From contig NZ_JBEYUH010000018.1 of NCBI RefSeq assembly GCF_040643435.1, positions 31,923 through 95,922 on the forward strand: a DNA stretch of 64,000 bases, given 5' to 3'. This document shows positions 8,410 to 16,770 of the stretch, one piece after another. A program made the position numbers and the translations under genes. Below the pieces are notes generated by a model. The model did not search any database, was not told where the DNA came from, and saw only the letters and a list, made by a program, of their open reading frames with translations. Origin of the DNA: Rhodococcus sp040643435. GTDB taxonomy: Bacteria; Actinomycetota; Actinomycetes; Mycobacteriales; Mycobacteriaceae. The number at the start of each line of letters is the position of its first letter. Position 1 is the first letter of the stretch.

Positions 8410-9441
8410 ATGACCACGATTGCGGTAGTAGGCGCGACCGGCCAGGTCGGCATCGTCATGCGCACCCTCCTCGAGGAGCGCAACTTCCCCGCCGACAATG
8501 TGCGGTTCTTCGCGTCGGCCCGGTCGGCCGGTAAGAAGCTGTCGTTCCGCGGTGAGGAGATCGTCGTCGAAGACGTCGCGGCGACCTCCGACGAGGATCT
8601 GAAGGGCATCGACATCGCCCTGTTCTCGGCCGGCGGCACCCTCTCGAAGGAGCAGGCTCCGCGGTTCGCGGCGGCTGGTGCGATCGTCGTCGACAACTCC
8701 TCGGCATGGCGCAAGGACCCCGAGGTTCCGCTCGTCGTGAGCGAGGTCAACCCGGAGCAGGTGAAGAATCCGCCGAAGGGCATCATCGCCAATCCGAACT
8801 GCACGACGATGGCTGCGATGCCGGTGCTCAAGGTGCTGCACGACGAGGCCGGGCTCACGCGTCTGATCGTGTCGAGCTACCAGGCGGTCTCCGGTAGCGG
8901 ACTCGCGGGCGTCGAGGAACTCGTCGGTCAGGTCCGTGCCGTCGCCGACGATGCCGACAAGCTCGTCCATGCGGGTGACGCCGTCGATTTCCCGGCCCCG
9001 AACAAGTACGTCGCCCCCATCGCGTTCAACGTGGTGCCGCTCGCCGGATCGATCGTCGACGACGGATCGGGTGAGACCGACGAAGACCAGAAGCTGCGCA
9101 ACGAGTCGCGCAAGATCCTCGGTCTGCCGGACCTGCTGGTGTCGGGCACGTGTGTGCGCGTTCCCGTCGTCACGGGCCACTCGCTGTCGATCAACGCGGA
9201 GTTCGAGCGTCCGCTGTCGGTCGAGCGAGCGCAGGAATTGCTGGCGAACGCTCCCGGCGTCCGTCTCGTGGACGTCCCCACTCCGCTCGCCGCAGCGGGC
9301 GACGACGTTTCGCTCGTCGGTCGTATCCGCCAGGATCCGGGTGTCCCCGAGGGGCGTGGGCTCGCCCTGTTCGTCTCGGGTGACAACCTGCGCAAGGGTG
9401 CAGCTCTGAACACGATCCAGATCGCGGAGCTTCTCGTCTAG
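8410..9441 (+). CDS. asd: Aspartate-semialdehyde dehydrogenase
   Basis: 343 residues. Reduces aspartyl phosphate to aspartate semialdehyde with NADPH, the second step after Ask. Rossmann motif GATGQVG at residue 8, catalytic Cys in NPNCTTMAAMPVL, and the conserved SGSGLAGVEEL. Starts 3 bases after the ask stop, so the two are co-transcribed and probably translationally coupled. A strong terminator follows. Confidence 0.97.
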   Translation: MTTIAVVGATGQVGIVMRTLLEERNFPADNVRFFASARSAGKKLSFRGEEIVVEDVAATSDEDLKGIDIALFSAGGTLSKEQAPRFAAAGAIVVDNSSAWRKDPEVPLVVSEVNPEQVKNPPKGIIANPNCTTMAAMPVLKVLHDEAGLTRLIVSSYQAVSGSGLAGVEELVGQVRAVADDADKLVHAGDAVDFPAPNKYVAPIAFNVVPLAGSIVDDGSGETDEDQKLRNESRKILGLPDLLVSGTCVRVPVVTGHSLSINAEFERPLSVERAQELLANAPGVRLVDVPTPLAAAGDDVSLVGRIRQDPGVPEGRGLALFVSGDNLRKGAALNTIQIAELLV

Positions 9442-9464
9442 CATTCCGAGTCTTCCGACCCGGG

Positions 9465-9507
9465 CGAGCGGGTGGACCTCTTTCCGAGGGCCACCCGCTC
9501 GTTTTGT
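9465..9507 (+). terminator. Rho-independent terminator of ask-asd
   Basis: Perfect 11-bp stem CGAGCGGGTGG (9465-9475) with CCACCCGCTCG (9491-9501), 15-base loop, followed by TTTTGTT. Confidence 0.9.
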
Positions 9508-9548
9508 TACCGGGAGGAGGCGAATGTCCGGGTTCTCGAGAATTATTT

Positions 9549-9587
9549 ACAAGCAGTCTGGACTGTTTGTTGCACGGCGGTTACGAT
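9549..9587 (+). promoter_or_regulatory. TetR operator and leaderless promoter
   Basis: ACAAGCAGTC-TG-GACTGTTTGT (9549-9570) is an inverted repeat with 9 of 10 positions matched. A -10 box TACGAT (9582-9587) lies 6 bases before the GTG of the TetR gene, and the repeat covers the expected -35 zone. This is the usual layout for a self-repressing TetR regulator. Confidence 0.65.
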
Positions 9588-9593
9588 CCTGAC

Positions 9594-10172
9594 GTGATCC
9601 AGGACACTGCGCCGCACGGAACTCGCACCCAGGCGCAACGAACGGCCGCCACCCGAGCGAAGCTGCTCGACGCCGCGGTCGACTCCCTCGTCGAGCACGG
9701 CTACTCGGGCACGAGTACTCAGGGCATCGCCAAACGTGCCGGAGTTTCGCGAGGTGCCCAGCTCCACCACTTCCCGACGAAGGAGAGCCTCGTCGTTGCG
9801 GCGGTCGAGCATCTCGTCGACAAGCGGCTCAGGGAGATCCTCGAAACGCGTCCCGAGCCCGAGCGTGGTTTCGAGGCGCTGATGGAGGCCTTCTCCGGGC
9901 CACTGTTCTATGCGGCGCTCGAGTTGTGGGTCGCGGGCCGGACGGATCCGTCCCTGCACGAGGCGATGATTCCCCTCGAACGCAAGGTGTCCGATGCGCT
10001 GCGCGTCGGGTGCCTGGAGATCATGGGCGACCTGGTATCGCCCGAGGCGATCGACCTGAGCATCGAGCTGGCACGAGGTTTCGCGGTGTCGGCTCTGATG
10101 CGCACGCCCGAATCCGATCGAGAGTTCCGGGAGCGCCTGCTCCCCGTCTGGAAGGCTCTGGTGATGAAATGA
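9594..10172 (+). CDS. TetR-family transcriptional regulator
   Basis: 192 residues from a leaderless GTG. The N-terminal helix-turn-helix is typical: LLDAAVDSLVEHGYSGTSTQGIAKRAGVSRGAQLHHFPTKE in pattern (residues about 22-62; only parts quoted elsewhere). The C-terminal ligand domain is not assignable to a ligand. It is the first gene of a four-gene run: its stop overlaps the monooxygenase start (ATGA), so it is likely the local repressor, binding the palindrome directly upstream. A longer reading to 9504 would place the start inside the preceding terminator and is rejected. Confidence 0.9.
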   Translation: MIQDTAPHGTRTQAQRTAATRAKLLDAAVDSLVEHGYSGTSTQGIAKRAGVSRGAQLHHFPTKESLVVAAVEHLVDKRLREILETRPEPERGFEALMEAFSGPLFYAALELWVAGRTDPSLHEAMIPLERKVSDALRVGCLEIMGDLVSPEAIDLSIELARGFAVSALMRTPESDREFRERLLPVWKALVMK

Positions 10173-11674
10173 GTCTCGCACTGCTTCCCGATCACGTGCA
10201 CACGCTCGTCGTCGGTGCGGGTTTCGGTGGTATCGGCATGACCGCAACACTGTTGCGCGAGAACCCCGATGCCGACGTCCTCGTTCTCGAGCGTGGTGAC
10301 GACGTCGGGGGAACGTGGCGCGTGAACACCTATCCCGGTGCTGCGTGCGACGTTCCCAGCGCGCTGTACTCGTTCTCCTTCGCTCCCGAGCCCGACTGGT
10401 CGCGAGCGCACGGCACCCAGCAGGAGATCTACGCATATCTGCGTCGTGTCGCGCGTGAGCAGGGCGTGACCGACCGGACCGTCTTCGGATGCGAACTGCG
10501 AGAGGCGCAGTGGGATCCCGAACGCGCCGTGTGGCGGATCTCCACCTCACGTGGTGACCTGACCGCCGACGTGCTGGTCGCGGCGACCGGAGCTCTCTCG
10601 ACTCCCACCTATCCGAAGGTTCCCGGACTGGAGTTGTTCCAGGGCAAGAAGTTCCACTCGGCCGAGTGGGATCACGACCACGATCTCACCGGCGAGCGCG
10701 TCGCCGTCATCGGCACAGGAGCCTCGGCGATCCAGTTCGTGCCGGCGATCGTCGACCGCGTCGAGCGGCTCACACTCTTCCAGCGCACTCCTTCGTGGGT
10801 GATGCCCAAGCGCGACCATGCGATCGCCCGATCGGTGCGCAAGCTCTACCGGCGTTTCCCCGTGACCCAGAAGATCATGCGCGGAGCAGTGTACGGCCAG
10901 AAGGAGATCTACGTCGTCGGCATGACGAAACCCTTCGCCCGCAAGAACTTCCTGCCCTTGTTCGAGATCCGGGCCCGTCAGGTACTGCGCAAGAGCGTGC
11001 GCGATCCCGAACTGCGCAAGCGCCTGACGCCGGACTTCGCGATCACCTGCAAGCGCATCCTCCTGTCCAACGACTGGTTCCCCGCCATCACGCGGCCGAA
11101 CGTGGACGTGGTGTCCTCCGGCCTGGCGGCGGTCACCGAGAACGGTGTCGTCGACGACAAGGGAACCGAGTACCCCGTGGACACCATCATCTTCGGTACC
11201 GGCTTCACGCCTACCGAACCGCCTGTCGCGCACCATATCCGCGGCACCGAGGGTCGTACCCTCGCCGAGACCTGGGACGGCAGCCCCTCGGCCTACCTCG
11301 GTATCACCGTGCCCGGCTTCCCGAACCTGTTCCTCATGTACGGACCCAATACCAACCTGGGCCACAGCTCGATCGTGTACATGCTCGAATCCCAGGCGAA
11401 CTACATCGCCGATGCGATGCGCACGATGGACCGGCGAGGCGTCACGGCCGTGGAGGTGCGCGACGACGCGGTGCGCCGCTATACCGCCGACCTCGACCCG
11501 GCACTGAACAACACCGTCTGGAACCAGGGCGGCTGCAGCAGCTGGTACATCGACGAGAAGGGCCGCAACTCCGTGATGTGGCCGGCCTTCACGTGGCAGT
11601 ACCGGGCACGAACCAAGCAGTTCGACCCCGAGAGCTACATCGAACACCGCGCGACGGCGGGAGCGGGAGCATGA
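10169..11674 (+). CDS. Flavin-containing monooxygenase, Baeyer-Villiger type
   Basis: 501 residues. Two Rossmann motifs (GAGFGGIG at residue 16 for FAD; VAVIGTGASA near residue 175 for NADPH) flank the Baeyer-Villiger fingerprint FxGxxxHxxxW, seen as FQGKKFHSAEW at residues 157-167. GGTWRVNTYPGAACD is also characteristic. Such enzymes insert oxygen next to a ketone carbonyl, giving an ester or lactone; some instead oxidise S or N. Overlaps the TetR stop by 4 bases and the next start by 4 bases. Relatives in actinobacteria include EthA/MymA-like proteins; the substrate here is unknown. Confidence 0.92.
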   Translation: MSLALLPDHVHTLVVGAGFGGIGMTATLLRENPDADVLVLERGDDVGGTWRVNTYPGAACDVPSALYSFSFAPEPDWSRAHGTQQEIYAYLRRVAREQGVTDRTVFGCELREAQWDPERAVWRISTSRGDLTADVLVAATGALSTPTYPKVPGLELFQGKKFHSAEWDHDHDLTGERVAVIGTGASAIQFVPAIVDRVERLTLFQRTPSWVMPKRDHAIARSVRKLYRRFPVTQKIMRGAVYGQKEIYVVGMTKPFARKNFLPLFEIRARQVLRKSVRDPELRKRLTPDFAITCKRILLSNDWFPAITRPNVDVVSSGLAAVTENGVVDDKGTEYPVDTIIFGTGFTPTEPPVAHHIRGTEGRTLAETWDGSPSAYLGITVPGFPNLFLMYGPNTNLGHSSIVYMLESQANYIADAMRTMDRRGVTAVEVRDDAVRRYTADLDPALNNTVWNQGGCSSWYIDEKGRNSVMWPAFTWQYRARTKQFDPESYIEHRATAGAGA

Positions 11675-13383
11675 CCCACTACGACGTCCTGGTGATCGGA
11701 TCAGGATTCGGTGGCAGCGTCGCAGCATTGCGAGCCACGGAGAAGGGCTACCGAGTAGGAGTTCTCGAGGCGGGTCGGCGTTTCGAGGACGACGAGCTGC
11801 CGAAGACGAGTTGGCGCCTCCGCAAGTACCTGTGGGCGCCGCAACTCGGTTGCTACGGAGTGCAGCGCATGCACCTGCTGCCCGACGTCCTCGTCATGGC
11901 CGGAGCCGGCGTGGGCGGCGGATCGCTGAACTACGCCAACACCCTGTACAAGCCGCCCACTCCCTTCTTCCGCGATCCGCAGTGGGGTCACATCACCGAC
12001 TGGGAAGCAGAGCTGGCGCCGTACTACGACCAGGCGGCGCGCATGCTCGGGGTGCGTCCCAACCCCACCACGAGTCCAGCGGACGAGGTGATGCGTCAGG
12101 TCGCCGAGGAGATGGGGGTCGGCGACACCTACACGACCACCCCGGTCGGCGTGTTCTTCGACGAACCCGGGAAGACGGTTTCCGACCCGTTCTTCGGTGG
12201 GGCCGGGCCCGATCGCACCGGCTGCACCGAATGCGGTAGCTGCATGACGGGTTGCCGCGTGGGAGCGAAGAACACGCTCGTCAAGAACTATCTGTACCTC
12301 GCAGAGAAGGCCGGCGCGCGGATTCACGCCCTCACGACAGTGACACGTGTGGTTCCGCGGCCGGGCGGCGGATACGAGGTCCACACTCGCAGCACCAACG
12401 GAATCAAGAAGCGCCGTAAGGTCTTCACGGCCGATCAGGTGGTGATCGCGGCCGGCACCTACGGCACTGCGCGACTGTTGCTCGCAAGCCGCGAGACGGG
12501 CGACCTTCCGAATCTCTCGTCCACCCTCGGCACCGTGGTGCGGACCAACTCCGAGGCAGTGCTCGCCGCAACCGCGCAGGACCGCACCGTCGACTACACC
12601 AAGGGCGTGGCCATCACCTCGTCCTTCCACCCCGACGACCACACGCACATCGAACCGGTGCGTTACGGCAAGGGCAGCAACCTGATCGGGCTCCTCCAAG
12701 CCTTGCTCGTGGACGGCGGGACCAGGATGCCGCGGCTGCTGAAGTTCTTCGGTGTCGCCGCGAAGAATCCGGGGGCCTTCCTCCGGTCGCTGTCGGTGCG
12801 GAACTGGTCCGAGCGGACGGTGATCGCACTCGTGATGCAGACCGACGACAACTCGCTCGAACTCGCCACTCGTCGTACGCCACTCGGCCGTGGCCTGACC
12901 AGCAAGCAGGGGCCGGGCACCCCGCCGCCCGAATGGATCCCGGTCGGGCACGAGGCGGTCCGACGTATCGCCGACAAGATCGACGGTGATGCGGGTGGTT
13001 CGATCGCCGACCTGTTCAACATCCCGATGACCGCGCACTTCCTCGGTGGCTGTGCGATCGGGGATTCGCCGCGCACCGGCACCGTCGACCCCTATCTGCG
13101 CGTGTACGGGCACGAGGGGTTGCACGTCGTCGACGGTTCGGCCGTCAGTGCCAATCTCGGCGTGAACCCGTCTCTCACCATCACCGCGCAGGCCGAACGT
13201 GCGCTGGCGCTGTGGCCCAACAAGGGGGAGAGGGACAACAGGCCCCCGCTCGGTTCGGCCTACGAAGCCGTGCAGCCCGTCGAGCCGGTACGACCGACGG
13301 TGCCCGTCGGGGCGCCCGCGGCGCTGCGGCTTCCCATCATTCCCGTTCGGAAGGAGAACGCACGTGCTCTGGACAGTGCCTGA
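11671..13383 (+). CDS. GMC-type oxidoreductase, ChoD-like
   Basis: 570 residues. FAD motif GSGFGGSVAALR at residue 9, GAGVGGGSLNYANTLY, a Cys-rich stretch GCTECGSCMTGC, and C-terminal LGGCAIGD with DGSAVSANLGVNPS. Sequence pattern closely follows M. tuberculosis Rv3409c (ChoD), called a cholesterol oxidase although sterol activity of that subgroup is disputed. No signal peptide, so it is probably cytosolic. The Cys cluster could hold a metal centre, which is not a textbook GMC feature. ATG overlaps the monooxygenase stop (ATGA) and its 3' end overlaps the next gene by 20 bases. Confidence 0.9.
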   Translation: MTHYDVLVIGSGFGGSVAALRATEKGYRVGVLEAGRRFEDDELPKTSWRLRKYLWAPQLGCYGVQRMHLLPDVLVMAGAGVGGGSLNYANTLYKPPTPFFRDPQWGHITDWEAELAPYYDQAARMLGVRPNPTTSPADEVMRQVAEEMGVGDTYTTTPVGVFFDEPGKTVSDPFFGGAGPDRTGCTECGSCMTGCRVGAKNTLVKNYLYLAEKAGARIHALTTVTRVVPRPGGGYEVHTRSTNGIKKRRKVFTADQVVIAAGTYGTARLLLASRETGDLPNLSSTLGTVVRTNSEAVLAATAQDRTVDYTKGVAITSSFHPDDHTHIEPVRYGKGSNLIGLLQALLVDGGTRMPRLLKFFGVAAKNPGAFLRSLSVRNWSERTVIALVMQTDDNSLELATRRTPLGRGLTSKQGPGTPPPEWIPVGHEAVRRIADKIDGDAGGSIADLFNIPMTAHFLGGCAIGDSPRTGTVDPYLRVYGHEGLHVVDGSAVSANLGVNPSLTITAQAERALALWPNKGERDNRPPLGSAYEAVQPVEPVRPTVPVGAPAALRLPIIPVRKENARALDSA

Positions 13384-14011
13384 GTGCGAGGACGAACGCA
13401 CCGACTATCCGGTGTCGCCCCCACCGCCCTGGCCGGCTACCGTGCGGGCCACCCTGTGGTGGCATCGCAGCACCCCGGAAGCTGCCGAATACGGCCCGTC
13501 CGGGCCGGTACTCCCGGTCACGCTCGCGATGATGGTCGACTATCTGGACTCGCCGGTCGGTCCGTACCGCGAGGTGCTGGCCAGCCCGGTTCTGCGTCGT
13601 GGACTGATCCCCGCCATGGCGGTGCCGTTCATCGCCGTGGACTCCGAACCGTCGGTGCACGGTGGTCGTGAGCACTGGAAGTTGCCGAAGGTACTCGCGA
13701 AGTTCGACGGTGACGTGCTCGGGAACTTCTCCGCGACGGGCGCGCGATGGCGGGTCACCACCTCGGCCACCCCGAAGGGTCCGGAGCTGCCGATCGCCGG
13801 CGGGCTGACCTTCGCTCAGCCGATTCCCGGTGGTGCGGTCGAGCGTGCGTCGGCCCGGCTGCGGGGAAAGTTTCGCTACGCACGGGTCACGGTCGCCGCA
13901 GAGGGCCCGACCCTGGGGCGCTGGCTCCGGCCGGGTACCCACCACGGGATCGTGATCACGTCCGGGCGGATGTCGACAGGTCCGGCGAAGATCGTGGGCC
14001 GGCCGGTGTGA
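13364..14011 (+). CDS. Acetoacetate decarboxylase family protein
   Basis: 215 residues from a GTG preceded by AAGGAG (13350-13355). The conserved segment REHWKLPKVLAKF carries the Lys that in true acetoacetate decarboxylase forms the Schiff base. Family members include decarboxylases but also hydratase- or aldolase-like enzymes, so the reaction is not fixed. Last gene of the TetR operon; it would act on a keto acid or ketone made or used by the two upstream flavoenzymes. Followed by a 9-bp hairpin. Confidence 0.85.
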   Translation: MLWTVPECEDERTDYPVSPPPPWPATVRATLWWHRSTPEAAEYGPSGPVLPVTLAMMVDYLDSPVGPYREVLASPVLRRGLIPAMAVPFIAVDSEPSVHGGREHWKLPKVLAKFDGDVLGNFSATGARWRVTTSATPKGPELPIAGGLTFAQPIPGGAVERASARLRGKFRYARVTVAAEGPTLGRWLRPGTHHGIVITSGRMSTGPAKIVGRPV

Positions 14012-14020
14012 CACCGTGTA

Positions 14021-14043
14021 CTCTCCCCGGATCACGGGGAGAG
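14021..14043 (+). terminator. Hairpin after the TetR operon
   Basis: CTCTCCCCG (14021-14029) pairs perfectly with CGGGGAGAG (14035-14043). No T-run follows; a possible U-less terminator. Confidence 0.5.
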
Positions 14044-14139
14044 GGCGCGACAGATCGAATCTCTTCGCAGGACCCAGCGCAGATCGTCCGACGTCGATGT
14101 CGGTTCTCCACCAACTCGATTCTTCTCAGAGGAGTTGTC

Positions 14140-14322
14140 ATGGCCCGTCCTGTACGACCTGCATCCGACGGATCCTCGTCCGATGAATTGACCGCGCACG
14201 ACCTCGATATTGTTGTGAGGGCACTGACCGGCCGGTCGCCGAGCGTCGAGGACGTGGGCGTCGCGCGACCTGTCCGCGAATCTCCGCCCGGAGGCCGGGA
14301 CCGGCCGCCCGAGCCGCGCTGA
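14140..14322 (+). CDS. Small hypothetical protein
   Basis: 60 residues, MARPVRPASD..., starting after a strong ribosome site (GAGGAG, 14128-14133). Acidic/polar centre with one predicted short helix (ELTAHDLDIVVRALTG) and a Pro/Arg-rich tail. No recognisable family. Support is the ribosome site and codon usage like its neighbours; it stands alone between the TetR operon and furA. Confidence 0.5.
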   Translation: MARPVRPASDGSSSDELTAHDLDIVVRALTGRSPSVEDVGVARPVRESPPGGRDRPPEPR

Positions 14323-14404
14323 CGGAAGAGGCACCGAACCCCGAGTGCGGATCGGCGGCGATCGTCACCCGAGGCCGGTGGTGACGGACACCATTCCCCT
14401 ATTC

Positions 14405-14439
14405 TTGACTTATTCCAGAAAACGGGCATACTTGGGGAC
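14405..14439 (+). promoter_or_regulatory. furA promoter, leaderless
   Basis: TTGACT (14405-14410), 16-base spacer, CATACT (14427-14432), then 7 bases to the furA ATG. The AT-rich spacer (CTTATTCCAGAAAA) resembles the place where mycobacterial FurA binds its own promoter. Confidence 0.65.
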
Positions 14440-14874
14440 ATGCAACAAGGACACGAGCATCACTTCGACCCGAAAGAGCAATTGCGCTCCGTGGGTTTGC
14501 GGGTGACAGCTCCCCGCGTTGCCGTACTGAGAACCGTTGCCGAGCATCCGCATTCGGATGCGGATCGGATCGCAGCTCATGTGCGAGACGAACTCGGCTC
14601 GGTGTCGACGCAGGCCGTCTACGACGTACTCAAGGCGTGCGTGGGGAACGGGTTGCTCCGCAAGATCGAACCTGCCGGATCGCCCGCTCGGTACGAGGCC
14701 CGCATCGGCGACAATCACCATCACCTCGTATGCCGTGCATGCGGCACGGTCGTCGATATCGATTGCGTCGTCGGGGCCGCCCCCTGTCTGACGCCGTCCG
14801 ACGACCACGGCTTCGTCATCGACGAAGCAGAGGTCACCTTCTGGGGCATGTGCCCCGGCTGTCGCCAGAGCTGA
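14440..14874 (+). CDS. furA: Fur-family redox-sensing repressor FurA
   Basis: 144 residues. Winged helix with LRSVGLRVTAPRVAVLRTV and STQAVYDVLKAC recognition region, then the metal/His cluster DNHHHLVCRACG and CVVGAAPC, and a C-terminal CPGC pair. Homologous to mycobacterial FurA, which represses itself and the adjacent catalase gene and lets go on oxidative stress. Here the neighbour is a monofunctional catalase rather than KatG. The start is leaderless. A hairpin separates it from katA. Confidence 0.92.
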   Translation: MQQGHEHHFDPKEQLRSVGLRVTAPRVAVLRTVAEHPHSDADRIAAHVRDELGSVSTQAVYDVLKACVGNGLLRKIEPAGSPARYEARIGDNHHHLVCRACGTVVDIDCVVGAAPCLTPSDDHGFVIDEAEVTFWGMCPGCRQS

Positions 14875-14896
14875 TTCCTGCTCACTTCGCCGGTAA

Positions 14897-14917
14897 CCCG
14901 GCCCGTCACGGGCCGGG
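14897..14917 (+). terminator. furA-katA intergenic hairpin
   Basis: CCCGGCCCG (14897-14905) pairs with CGGGCCGGG (14909-14917), 3-base loop, no T-run. It may partly terminate or stabilise, giving unequal furA and katA mRNA. Confidence 0.5.
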
Positions 14918-14968
14918 CTGCCGGATTCGTGTCCCGAGACCCGGAACACATGTATTCGGAGGTCACCC

Positions 14969-16426
14969 ATGTCGAATGCCCGCTACACCACGAACAATGT
15001 CGGTATCCCCGTCGCGAGCGACAACGAGTCGCTGACCGCCGGCACCCAAGGTCCGATCCTGCTCCACGACCACTATCTGGTCGAGAAGCTCGCACACTTC
15101 AACCGGGAGCGGGTGCCCGAGCGTGTCGTGCACGCCAAGGGGGCCGGTGCCTTCGGTGAACTCCTCGTCACCGAAGACGTCTCCGCCTACACGAAGGCCA
15201 AGCTGTTCCAGCCCGGTGCGAAAACCGATATGCTGGCACGCTTCTCGACCGTTGCAGGCGAGCAGGGCAGCCCCGACACCTGGCGCGACCCGCGGGGTTT
15301 CGCGTTGAAGTTCTACACCGAGGACGGAAACTACGACCTCGTCGGCAACAACACCCCGGTCTTCTTCATCAAGGATCCGATCAAGTTCCCGGACTTCATC
15401 CACTCGCAGAAGCGACTGCCCGGCTCCGGCCTGCGCGACCACACGATGCAGTGGGACTTCTGGACCCTGCGGCCCGAGACGGCGCATCAGGTCACCTGGC
15501 TGATGGGCGACCGCGGCCTGCCGCGCACATGGCGTCACATGGACGGATTCGGGTCGCACACCTACCAGTGGATCAATGCGGCCGGTGAACGCTTCTGGGT
15601 GAAGTACCACTTCAAGACCGACCAGGGCATCGAGTTCCTCACCCAGGCCGAGGCCGACCGGCTGGCCGGCACGGATCCGGACTACCACCGGGCCGATCTG
15701 TACAACGCTGTCGAGCGCGGCGAGTTCCCGAGCTGGACGCTCCACGTGCAGATCATGCCGGTCGCGGAGGCCGAGAGCTACCGGTTCAATCCGTTCGACC
15801 TGACCAAGGTGTGGTCGCAGAAGGACTACCCCCTGATCAAGGTCGGCGTCATGACTCTGAACCGCAACCCGCGCAACTTCTTCGCGGAGATCGAGCAGGC
15901 TGCATTCGCACCGTCGAACGTCGTGCCGGGCATCGGTTTCTCGCCCGACAAGATGCTGCTCGGTCGCGTTTTCTCCTACGCCGACGCACATCGCTACCGC
16001 ATCGGTGTGAATCACGCGCAGTTGCCGGTCAACGCCCCGAAGAGCCGTGTCGACTCCTACAGTAAGGAGGGCAACATGGCCTACAGCTTCAACGACCCCG
16101 AGACGCCGGTGTACGCACCGAACAGTTTCGGTGGCCCGCACGCTGATCCGGAGCGCGCAGGTGACGAGGGTCTGTGGGACTTCGGCACCGAAGCAGTTCG
16201 CGCCGGATACGTGCAACACCCGGAGGACGACGACTTCGGCCAGGCGGGCACGCTCGTCCGCGAGGTCATGGACGACGAGGCGCGGGAGCGACTCGTGAAC
16301 AACATCGTCGGTCACGTCCTCGGCGGTACCTCGGAGGCGCTCTACGAGCGGATCTTCGAGTACTGGCGCAACGTGGACGAGGAACTCGGCAAGCGCGTCG
16401 AGGCCGGAGTGCGCGCCGGGTCCTGA
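14969..16426 (+). CDS. katA: Monofunctional haem catalase
   Basis: 485 residues, the small-subunit (clade 3) size. Disproportionates hydrogen peroxide. Catalytic His55 in RVVHAKGAGAFG, active-site Asn in DLVGNNTPVFF, and haem-ligand Tyr337 in RVFSYADAHRYRIG. CGGAGG precedes the ATG by six bases. Sits 94 bases after furA on the same strand, so FurA is the expected regulator. No C-terminal flavodoxin-like domain. Cytosolic; no signal peptide. Confidence 0.96.
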   Translation: MSNARYTTNNVGIPVASDNESLTAGTQGPILLHDHYLVEKLAHFNRERVPERVVHAKGAGAFGELLVTEDVSAYTKAKLFQPGAKTDMLARFSTVAGEQGSPDTWRDPRGFALKFYTEDGNYDLVGNNTPVFFIKDPIKFPDFIHSQKRLPGSGLRDHTMQWDFWTLRPETAHQVTWLMGDRGLPRTWRHMDGFGSHTYQWINAAGERFWVKYHFKTDQGIEFLTQAEADRLAGTDPDYHRADLYNAVERGEFPSWTLHVQIMPVAEAESYRFNPFDLTKVWSQKDYPLIKVGVMTLNRNPRNFFAEIEQAAFAPSNVVPGIGFSPDKMLLGRVFSYADAHRYRIGVNHAQLPVNAPKSRVDSYSKEGNMAYSFNDPETPVYAPNSFGGPHADPERAGDEGLWDFGTEAVRAGYVQHPEDDDFGQAGTLVREVMDDEARERLVNNIVGHVLGGTSEALYERIFEYWRNVDEELGKRVEAGVRAGS

Positions 16427-16463
16427 TCCCGCTGCGCGACCGATGTGGTGAGCCGGTGAGCGG

Positions 16464-16526
16464 TCAGAGCAGACCCCACAGATAGATCAGGGTTGCCAGG
16501 GCCAGCACGATCCACGTGGTGTCCAT
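16464..16526 (-). CDS. 20-residue membrane microprotein
   Basis: Reads MDTTWIVLALATLIYLWGLL and stop, one hydrophobic helix spanning the whole product. It is preceded by an excellent ribosome site (GGAGGGAGA about 10 bases upstream), which is unlikely by chance in front of such a composition. It lies antisense to the space just past katA and before a long hairpin. It resembles in style small subunits of membrane complexes (KdpF- or CydX-like), but no partner gene is next to it, so no function is assigned. Confidence 0.55.
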   Translation of the reverse strand: MDTTWIVLALATLIYLWGLL

Positions 16527-16589
16527 GATGCCGATCTCCCTCCGGTCGACGAACTACAACTCCATCATCCGTCACGAACGACGGTTGCC

Positions 16590-16643
16590 GTACACGGGGC
16601 AGGGTCGCCCACCGATCGCGGTGGGCGACCCTGCCCCGTGTAC
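16590..16643 (+). terminator. 24-bp perfect hairpin
   Basis: Arms 16590-16613 and 16620-16643 are exactly complementary over 24 bp with the loop GATCGC. It lies downstream of katA and upstream of the DUF457 gene. Probably the katA terminator although no T-run follows; being symmetric it could act on both strands. Confidence 0.65.
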
Positions 16644-16770
16644 TCGCTCTGCCTTCCTTCGAACATGCGTGTGACGAGGGTGCCCACCGTGGTTGTTAGG
16701 TTGGAGATCCGACCCCGACAACGCCTCGCCGGGTCGGATTCGCGCGGTTCGTCGAAAGGTGTTGTCCGAC

